From the NCBI GenBank assembly GCA_045617625.1, contig JAZLJA010000037.1, positions 1 to 64,000 of the forward strand: a stretch of 64,000 bases of DNA, in the 5' to 3' direction. This document shows positions 42,706 to 48,570 of the stretch, piece after piece. The stretch is from Firm-04 sp045617625 (GTDB lineage Bacteria; Bacillota; Clostridia; Oscillospirales; Ruminococcaceae). Both the position numbers and the translations under genes were made by a program. The notes below the pieces were generated by a model. That model searched no databases and had not been told where the DNA came from. It saw only the letters and a list, made by a program, of their open reading frames with translations. The first letter of the stretch is position 1, and every line of letters begins with the position of its first letter.

Positions 42706-44001
42706 ATGGATTTTGCATCATCGAGTCACCATTTCGGGCTGCTTGGAGCCAAGCTCGGGCACAGCGCGTCGCCTGAGATCCACGCGGCATTCGGCAACCC
42801 TGATTACGGTTTGTTTGAAATCGAGGAGCAAGCCCTCCCTGATTTTCTGAAATCGTCGCATTTGCGTGGATTAAACGTCACGATTCCATATAAACAGACG
42901 GTCATTCCGTTTTGTGCGCGATTAAGCCCGCTTGCTGCCGCGATTGGCAGTGTAAACACGCTGATACGTGAAAATGACGGTTCGTGGACCGGTTACAATA
43001 CCGATGCCTACGGACTGCGGCACATGATGCGGCTCGGCGGACTTTCCTTTGCGGGGCAGCGTGTGCTTGTACTGGGCAACGGCGGGGTGTCGCAAACGAT
43101 TCAGGCGATTGCGAAAATCGACGGTGCTGCGTCGGTTTCGGTTGCTTCGCGCCGCGGTGCTCTCAACTACACGAACCTGTCGCAATGCGCCGATGCCACG
43201 CTGATCGTCAACGCAACGCCTGTTGGAATGTATCCGAACGCAGGTGAAAATCTCGTGGATCTGCGTGATTTTCCACAGCTTCAGGGCGTTGCGGAGGTGA
43301 TCTACAATCCCTGCCGCACTGCGCTGATGCAGCAAGCATCCGCGCTGAAAATCCCTTGCGCAGGCGGTTTTCCGATGCTCGTGGCACAGGCAAAGCAGGC
43401 GGAAGAACTGTTCTTCCGCACAGAAATCGGCGCGGCGGAAATGACGCGTGTGGGCGCCGAATTACAACGCACCTGCGAGAATATCGTGCTGATTGGAATG
43501 CCCGGCAGCGGCAAAAGCACCATCGGGCGGCTGCTTGCCGACCTGACCCAACGCACGCTCATCGACACCGACGACGAAATTGTTCGCAAATACGGCAAAA
43601 ACATCCCGCAGATTTTCGCTGACGATGGCGAGGCGGCATTTCGGCAGATGGAGCACACGGTCATCGCGGAACAAAGCCAAAAGCGCGGCATGATTCTCGT
43701 GACAGGCGGCGGCGCGGTCACAACTGCGGCAAACGAGTCGCCCCTGCGCAGCAATGGACGCATTTACGAGATTTCCCGCAGCATCGACCTGCTTTCACGG
43801 CAAGGCAGACCCCTTTCGCAGTCTGCGGATTTGCACGAAATGCATCAAAAACGTGCACCGCTATATGCGAAATTTTCAGATGTTACGATAAAAAATGATA
43901 CCGCCCCTGAGGAGGCGGCACAACAGATTTGGAGTGATTTTTGTGCGTATTCTCGTCATCAATGGACCGAACCTGAACCTGCTGGGTCTGCGCGAACCTG
44001 A
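42706..44001 (+). CDS. aroEK: AroE-AroK fusion: shikimate dehydrogenase and shikimate kinase
   Basis: 431 aa. Residues about 1-255 are shikimate dehydrogenase (GHSASPEIH, LNVTIPYKQTV with the catalytic Lys, GNGGVSQTIQ, NATPVGMYP). Residues about 263-420 are shikimate kinase (P-loop IGMPGSGKSTIG, DTDDEIV, GGGAVTT). One chain thus does two consecutive-but-one steps of the pathway, with aroA next. Both active-site sets look intact. The C-terminal codons overlap aroQ by 59 bp. Start ATG 42706 follows AAAAGGAG. Confidence 0.93.
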   Translation: MDFASSSHHFGLLGAKLGHSASPEIHAAFGNPDYGLFEIEEQALPDFLKSSHLRGLNVTIPYKQTVIPFCARLSPLAAAIGSVNTLIRENDGSWTGYNTDAYGLRHMMRLGGLSFAGQRVLVLGNGGVSQTIQAIAKIDGAASVSVASRRGALNYTNLSQCADATLIVNATPVGMYPNAGENLVDLRDFPQLQGVAEVIYNPCRTALMQQASALKIPCAGGFPMLVAQAKQAEELFFRTEIGAAEMTRVGAELQRTCENIVLIGMPGSGKSTIGRLLADLTQRTLIDTDDEIVRKYGKNIPQIFADDGEAAFRQMEHTVIAEQSQKRGMILVTGGGAVTTAANESPLRSNGRIYEISRSIDLLSRQGRPLSQSADLHEMHQKRAPLYAKFSDVTIKNDTAPEEAAQQIWSDFCAYSRHQWTEPEPAGSART

Positions 44002-44383
44002 ACACTACGGCACACGCACCTACGCGGATCTGGTGGCTTTGTGCGAGCAAACAGCGGCTGAACTCGGCGTTTCGCTTGAATGCTACCAGAGCAACCACGA
44101 GGGCGATATCGTGGACAAAATTCAGGCGGCTTACGGCAATTTCGACGGCATCGTCATCAACCCCGCCGCTTACACGCACACGAGCGTTGCCATTCTCGAT
44201 GCGGTCAAGGCGGTGCAGATTCCGACCATCGAAGTCCACATCACCGACCCCGACACCCGCGAAGATTTTCGCCGCATCTCCTACATCCGTGCCGCATGCG
44301 CGGCGACAGTCAAGGGGCTTGGACTTGAGGGCTATCGCAAAGCCATGACAGATTTGGTCACTTTACTGCAAAACAAAAAATAA
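43943..44383 (+). CDS. aroQ: 3-dehydroquinate dehydratase, type II
   Basis: 146 aa, normal length. ILVINGPNLNLLGLREPEHYG with the catalytic Tyr, NPAAYTHTS, and EVHITDP with the catalytic His. It dehydrates dehydroquinate. The start is GTG 43943, with GGAG about 8 nt upstream; the frame is open further back but within aroEK and without a ribosome binding site. Last gene of the aro operon. Confidence 0.93.
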   Translation: MRILVINGPNLNLLGLREPEHYGTRTYADLVALCEQTAAELGVSLECYQSNHEGDIVDKIQAAYGNFDGIVINPAAYTHTSVAILDAVKAVQIPTIEVHITDPDTREDFRRISYIRAACAATVKGLGLEGYRKAMTDLVTLLQNKK

Positions 44384-44407
44384 TTCCGAGAAATTTGTGC
44401 AAATGGA

Positions 44408-44436
44408 TTGAAATTTTCGATCATCTGTGCTATAAT
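44408..44436 (+). promoter_or_regulatory. Promoter of pfkA
   Basis: TTGAAA (44408-44413), 17-bp spacer, TATAAT (44431-44436) with extended TGTGC. Confidence 0.8.
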
Positions 44437-44482
44437 GAATGTAATCCGTGCAAATCAAATCTCACAAAAGGAGTACATACAT

Positions 44483-45565
44483 ATGAAAAAGCGCATCGGT
44501 ATCCTGACATCGGGCGGCGACTGCCCCGGCTTGAACGCCACAATTCGCGGCGTTGCGAAAGCCTGCTTTGAACTCATGGGCGAGGATAAGGTCGAAATTG
44601 TGGGCATTTCCAACGGCTATTACGGTCTGATCCACAACCTCACCAAAGAAATGAAGCCCTCCGATTTTTCAGGCATCCTCACTCAGGGCGGCACGATTCT
44701 CGGCACCAAACGGCAGCCGTTCAAAATGATGACCGTCATCGGCGAGGACAACGTGGACAAGGTCAAAAGCATGAAAGAGACCTACCAGAAGCAAAAACTC
44801 GATTGCCTGCTGACACTTGGCGGAAACGGAACACATAAAACCTCGAAGCTGCTTGCAGATGAGGGACTGAACGTCATCGGTCTGCCCAAAACCATCGACA
44901 ACGACATCTACGGCACCGACGTCACATTCGGTTTCCACACTGCCGTCGATACCGCCACCGAAGCCATCGACCGCCTGCACACGACCGCCGCATCTCACAG
45001 CCGCATTCTGGTTTGCGAGATCATGGGCAACAAAGCCGGTTGGCTGACACTCAATGCAGGTATCGCAGGCGGCGCGGATATCATTCTCATCCCCGAGATC
45101 CCGTATGATATCGACAAGGTTTGCGAAGCGGTCACGTCCCGTGCGGCAAACGGCAAGGCGTTCTCGATTCTTGCTGTGGCTGAGGGTGCATTCGACAAAG
45201 AGGAAGCTCTGCTGAAGAAAAAAGAACGTGCCCGCAAGCGTGAGGAGGCGGGGATTCTGACGGCGACCTCGCGCATCGCGGCGCAGATTCAGGCAGGTAC
45301 GGGCATCGACACCCGCGTTTGTGTGCCCGGACATATGCTGCGCGGCGGTTCTCCGAGTGCATATGACCGTGTGCTGGCGACGCAGTTCGGCGTTCATGCG
45401 GCAAAGCTGATCGCCGCTGAGAAATACGGCAGAACGGTTGCAATGGTGGACGGCAAGATCACATCCAACAAACTGGAGGACATCGCCGGCTTGACCAAAT
45501 TCGTTGATCCCAAGGGCACACTTGTCCAGACAGCGAAAAAAATCGGCATTTCGTTTGGCGAATGA
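44483..45565 (+). CDS. pfkA: 6-phosphofructokinase (PfkA superfamily, GGNG/PKTIDND variant)
   Basis: 360 aa. GILTSGGDCPGLNATIRG binds the nucleotide phosphate. The phosphoryl-donor motif reads GGNGT where classic ATP enzymes have GGDGS and PPi enzymes GGDD. The next motif is PKTIDND, with Lys where classic ATP enzymes have Gly. The Gly in the first motif suggests ATP use and the Lys is shared with PPi enzymes, so the donor is uncertain. MGNKAGW and GHMLRGGSPSA are present for substrate binding. Start ATG 44483 follows AAAAGGAG. It is monocistronic. Confidence 0.9.
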   Translation: MKKRIGILTSGGDCPGLNATIRGVAKACFELMGEDKVEIVGISNGYYGLIHNLTKEMKPSDFSGILTQGGTILGTKRQPFKMMTVIGEDNVDKVKSMKETYQKQKLDCLLTLGGNGTHKTSKLLADEGLNVIGLPKTIDNDIYGTDVTFGFHTAVDTATEAIDRLHTTAASHSRILVCEIMGNKAGWLTLNAGIAGGADIILIPEIPYDIDKVCEAVTSRAANGKAFSILAVAEGAFDKEEALLKKKERARKREEAGILTATSRIAAQIQAGTGIDTRVCVPGHMLRGGSPSAYDRVLATQFGVHAAKLIAAEKYGRTVAMVDGKITSNKLEDIAGLTKFVDPKGTLVQTAKKIGISFGE

Positions 45566-45593
45566 TCTGTGCATCACAAGCATTTCCGAAAAA

Positions 45594-45626
45594 AACATCC
45601 CGCTGATATCAAATCAGCGGGATGTT
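45594..45626 (+). terminator. Bidirectional terminator between pfkA and the convergent membrane protein gene
   Basis: AACATCCCGCTGAT (45594-45607) pairs perfectly with ATCAGCGGGATGTT (45613-45626). T residues follow on the plus strand (CGTTTTT) and on the minus strand. Confidence 0.88.
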
Positions 45627-45635
45627 CGTTTTTGC

Positions 45636-46814
45636 TTATTTATCAAGCTTGCTTTCCTCAGCGTTGAGGAATGCCATCAAATCGTCATAGCTTGCAGATG
45701 CAACCGTCTGCTTCGGTTTGGTGGATTTCTTTTTCTTCGGTGCTGCGGGCTTTTTCACCTCTGCGGCAGTCTCCGCTGCCTGCTCAGTCACCTTTCCTTC
45801 CGCCGCTTCCTTGGCAGCAGCAGCCTGTTTCATCACCGATTCCAGAATGCGCTCATCTTCCTTCTTTTTCAGCGATTCTGCGCGTTTTTTCGCTTGTTCC
45901 TCAGCCTGCTTGGCAGTTGAGTTTGCCACCGCCGATGCAGTTGCATTCTTCGGGATCTGCATCGTGTGTGTTTTTGCGATGAACTCGGTGGTGAACAGAG
46001 GAACATTGTCGGGCATTTCGGTGGGCTTGCGATTTTCCATTCTGGTTCTGATCGCCGCGATGCGCTCTGCACGTTCAGCAGCTTCCTTTTCTTCCAACGC
46101 CTCCAGATCTGCTTTGGAAAGCTTTTTGCGCGAGGCTGCTTCCTTTTCGGCGAGCTGAGCAGCCTCGGGATTGACCTTTGCGAACTCTGCGGTCTGCTGC
46201 AATTTTTTCTGCTGAATCGACTTGACAAATGCAAGGTCGGTATCGTCGTCGTCATCCTCATCCGCGGCATCTCTCGATTCGGAAATGAGGTTCAGGATGT
46301 AAAGCAAAAGCACCAGACAAGGGAGAATCAACCCGACCAGAATACCGGATTTGCTGGACATCACACCCATTGCAATGCCGATTTTCTTGTTCTGACCTTT
46401 CAAAATGCCGATGATGTCATTGTGCATCACCGCCACCGATTCAAGACTTTTCTCGTTGGTGAGATGATAAACCAGTTCGTCGTTCTGACTGCTCATCACA
46501 GGGGAAAGCAGCACCAGACTGACATTGCCGATTTTCTTGTTGCCTGCGGTCGAATTGTAAAGCACGATGTTGCCCTGCTTGACCATATCAGGCTCGGTGA
46601 AGAACAGGAAATTGTTCTTGGAGATTTTGGAAGTCATCTCATCGCCTGTATAATAGTAGCAGGTGTAGCCGCCAAGTTTGATAGCTTTATCGCCGCGTGC
46701 CACAAGATTTGCACAAACGGTTAATCCGGCAAGAAGAATCATGCAGAAGATGAGCAATGCACCCAGACAGGATGCGCCCCTTCCCTGCTTTTTCGTTTTT
46801 TTCGATTTATCCAT
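45636..46814 (-). CDS. Membrane protein with signal-peptidase-like extracytoplasmic segment and long charged tail
   Basis: 392 aa from ATG 46814. A basic N-terminus and one helix (about 18-42) are followed by an outside segment (about 43-160), a second helix (about 162-185) and a long cytoplasmic Lys/Glu/Ala-rich tail, probably coiled coil. The outside segment (YYYTGDEMTSKISKNNFLFF, then QGNIVLYN) resembles the S26 signal peptidase pattern SGSM...GD, but Glu replaces the catalytic Ser before Met. The frame stays open to GTG 46847, which abuts a GGAAAGGA site; a hairpin GGCTC/GAGCC lies between that site and ATG 46814, so the start is uncertain. Function unknown. Confidence 0.62.
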   Translation of the reverse strand: MDKSKKTKKQGRGASCLGALLIFCMILLAGLTVCANLVARGDKAIKLGGYTCYYYTGDEMTSKISKNNFLFFTEPDMVKQGNIVLYNSTAGNKKIGNVSLVLLSPVMSSQNDELVYHLTNEKSLESVAVMHNDIIGILKGQNKKIGIAMGVMSSKSGILVGLILPCLVLLLYILNLISESRDAADEDDDDDTDLAFVKSIQQKKLQQTAEFAKVNPEAAQLAEKEAASRKKLSKADLEALEEKEAAERAERIAAIRTRMENRKPTEMPDNVPLFTTEFIAKTHTMQIPKNATASAVANSTAKQAEEQAKKRAESLKKKEDERILESVMKQAAAAKEAAEGKVTEQAAETAAEVKKPAAPKKKKSTKPKQTVASASYDDLMAFLNAEESKLDK

Positions 46815-46902
46815 ATGAATCGTCGGCTCAACGCAATAGAGCCGCACTCCTTTCCGAGAAAAATTCTGCGGCAGCCGCCGCTATGTAAAGATATCCTTAT
46901 AT

Positions 46903-46931
46903 AGTATAGCACACTTTTTTGAAAATTACAA
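46903..46931 (-). promoter_or_regulatory. Promoter of the signal-peptidase-like gene
   Basis: Minus strand: TTGTAA (46931-46926), 17-bp spacer, TATACT (46908-46903) with extended TGTGC. Confidence 0.75.
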
Positions 46932-46974
46932 TTGTTTTTCACGTTTTTCAGAAAAAAAATTCAAAAAATTCCTA

Positions 46975-47003
46975 TTGACTTTTTGTTCAGAGTGTGATAT
47001 AAT
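46975..47003 (+). promoter_or_regulatory. Promoter of the tRNA-Thr unit
   Basis: TTGACT (46975-46980), 17-bp spacer, TATAAT (46998-47003) with extended TGTGA. Transcription should start near 47010, before both defective copies and the intact tRNA. Confidence 0.83.
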
Positions 47004-47028
47004 AGATAGCGTACTAAATGCAAATTAT

Positions 47029-47053
47029 GCTGGTATGGCTCAGTAAATTTCTA
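47029..47053 (+). pseudogene. 5' fragment of a tRNA-Thr copy
   Basis: The first 15 bases of the tRNA (one mismatch: GCTGGTATGGCTCAG) occur here and then break into the flank TAAATTTC that precedes the next copy. It lies 29 bp before the second copy. Confidence 0.6.
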
Positions 47054-47057
47054 ATAT

Positions 47058-47157
47058 GCTAGTATGGCTCAGTTGTGTAGAGTCGCTCACCTGCGGTGAG
47101 CTTGCGCATTCGTAATGTGCAGGTCGTCGGGTGTCCATAAAGCGACATTAGCCCGAC
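47058..47157 (+). pseudogene. Defective tRNA-Thr copy with two hairpin insertions and no 3' acceptor strand
   Basis: The copy shares the tRNA 5' acceptor strand, D arm, anticodon arm (GCGCA-TTCGTAA-TGTGC) and AGGTC variable region with the intact gene 132 bp downstream. The short CA after the D stem is replaced by about 21 nt containing a 7-bp hairpin (47085-47091 with 47095-47101). The T loop is expanded to about 20 nt while a 6-bp stem (47126-47131 with 47152-47157) is kept. The 3' acceptor strand is absent. It is transcribed from the same promoter as the intact tRNA, and whether it is debris or a structured RNA is open. Confidence 0.7.
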
Positions 47158-47189
47158 ACGCACGAAACCTTACAATAAATTTCAAATAT

Positions 47190-47262
47190 GCTAGTATGGC
47201 TCAGTTGGTAGAGCAGCGCATTCGTAATGCGCAGGTCGTCGGTTCGAGTCCGACTACTAGCT
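47190..47262 (+). tRNA. tRNA-Thr (anticodon CGT)
   Basis: 73 nt. The acceptor GCTAGTA/TACTAGC is perfect. D arm GGCTCAGTTGGTAGAGC, anticodon loop TTCGTAA giving CGT (reads ACG), T arm GTCGG-TTCGAGT-CCGAC. Discriminator T, CCA not encoded. Confidence 0.95.
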
Positions 47263-47267
47263 TACAG

Positions 47268-47298
47268 AACCTCGGTAACACTTTGTTATCGAGGTTTT
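47268..47298 (+). terminator. Terminator of the tRNA-Thr unit
   Basis: AACCTCGGTAAC (47268-47279) pairs with GTTATCGAGGTT (47285-47296) with one G-T pair, followed by TTCTC. It lies just after the mature tRNA end. Confidence 0.72.
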
Positions 47299-47393
47299 CT
47301 CTATGCAGCAGATACAATCATATCTACAGGTTTTGGCACTGAAAGATCGTCTTTCGGTGCTTTTGTTATATGCCCGATACAGCGTTCGATTTG

Positions 47394-47422
47394 TTGACAT
47401 TCTCCGAAAACTATGGTATGAT
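47394..47422 (+). promoter_or_regulatory. Promoter of the ECF transporter operon
   Basis: TTGACA (47394-47399), 17-bp spacer, TATGAT (47417-47422). It is about 35 bp before the first small gene. Confidence 0.8.
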
Positions 47423-47455
47423 AAATCTGTAAAATCTCGGAAAGGAATCTCCCCA

Positions 47456-47656
47456 ATGAGAGCTGTAATAATTGTCACATTCCGAGTTGAAAACAGTATG
47501 CAGATCAATACGGATTTTTCGCCATACGGGCTGATAATTCTGCTGTCACTGCTTGGCGGTGCATACCACACTTGCACTGCCGCTGATACTATGTGCGTGC
47601 TGTGTGTGGCTGCATGCTGTCAGAAAAAAAGAAATGAGAAAGGATGTCGGCTGTGA
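47456..47656 (+). CDS. Small Cys-rich membrane-type protein, first gene of the ECF operon
   Basis: 66 aa. One hydrophobic helix (about 24-36, GLIILLSLLGGAYH) is followed by a Cys-rich stretch (C at 38, 45, 48, 52, 53) and a basic end. Start ATG 47456 has GAAAGGAA upstream and a good promoter. Its TGA overlaps a GTG start of the next gene by 4 bp, which argues that it is translated. I do not recognise a family. Confidence 0.6.
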   Translation: MRAVIIVTFRVENSMQINTDFSPYGLIILLSLLGGAYHTCTAADTMCVLCVAACCQKKRNEKGCRL

Positions 47657-48570
47657 CCGAATGTCGGAATAAGGACAGTTTTTCACGCTTTCACCCTGCG
47701 GTGAATTTTACATATTTTGCGCTCGTGCTGGGCTTTTCGATGATGCTGACACATCCTGTCTGTCAGGCGGTGTCGCTGATTTGTAGCATCGCCTATGCGG
47801 TTGATCTGTGCGGCATCCGCGGCACGTTCTTCTGCATGAAATACGCTTTGCCGATGTTTTTGCTGACGGCGATCATCAGCCCTGCTTTCAATCACGCAGG
47901 GGTCACGATCTTGACCTATCTGCCGAACGGAAATCCGCTGACATTGGAAAGTATCCTTTACGGGCTTTCGTCAGGCTGTATGCTCGGCACTCTGCTGATA
48001 TGGTTTTTGTGCGTCAATAAGGTGATAACCTCTGACAAATTCGTGTACCTTTTCGGCAGGATCGTGCCGTCTCTCTCGCTGCTGTTCAGTATGATCCTGC
48101 GGTTCATCCCGAGATTCACAGCGCAGTTCAAAACGGTCAGCAATGTCCGAAAAAGCATCAGCGGAGATACGGAAAACGAAAGTCTCCTGCACAAGCTGAA
48201 AACTGCGGCAACGATTTTTTCTATCACCATGACATGGTCGCTTGAAAATGCGATCGAAACTGCGGACAGCATGAAATCCCGCGGCTACGGGCTGAAAGGC
48301 AGAACCGCATTCACCGCTTATCAATGGGAGGAACGCGACAAAATCGCAATGGCATGGCTGATTTTCTGCGGATTTACCGTTCTGTGCGGACAGCTTGCAG
48401 GCTTGACAGAATGGCGATATCTTCCGACGATTACGAATCTGAATACTGATACTGATATGACACCGCTGACGGTTTTCGTGCAGGCGGTTTATCTTTTCCT
48501 GTGCCTGACCCCTGTCATCATCAACATTCGTGAGGGAATACAATGGAAAAAATCAGAATCGACAATCTGA
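47653..48570 (+). CDS. ecfT: ECF transporter transmembrane subunit EcfT
   Basis: 305 aa. Five or six membrane helices (PAVNFTYFALVLGFSM start) and the EcfT coupling region near residues 205-230 (MTWSLENAIETADSMKSRGYG, where the family has an Ala-Arg-Gly type motif). It couples ATPases to the S component. GTG 47653 is preferred to ATG 47644, because the AGAAAGG site abuts the latter and GTG overlaps the previous stop. The 3' end overlaps the next gene by 28 bp. Confidence 0.87.
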   Translation: MTECRNKDSFSRFHPAVNFTYFALVLGFSMMLTHPVCQAVSLICSIAYAVDLCGIRGTFFCMKYALPMFLLTAIISPAFNHAGVTILTYLPNGNPLTLESILYGLSSGCMLGTLLIWFLCVNKVITSDKFVYLFGRIVPSLSLLFSMILRFIPRFTAQFKTVSNVRKSISGDTENESLLHKLKTAATIFSITMTWSLENAIETADSMKSRGYGLKGRTAFTAYQWEERDKIAMAWLIFCGFTVLCGQLAGLTEWRYLPTITNLNTDTDMTPLTVFVQAVYLFLCLTPVIINIREGIQWKKSESTI

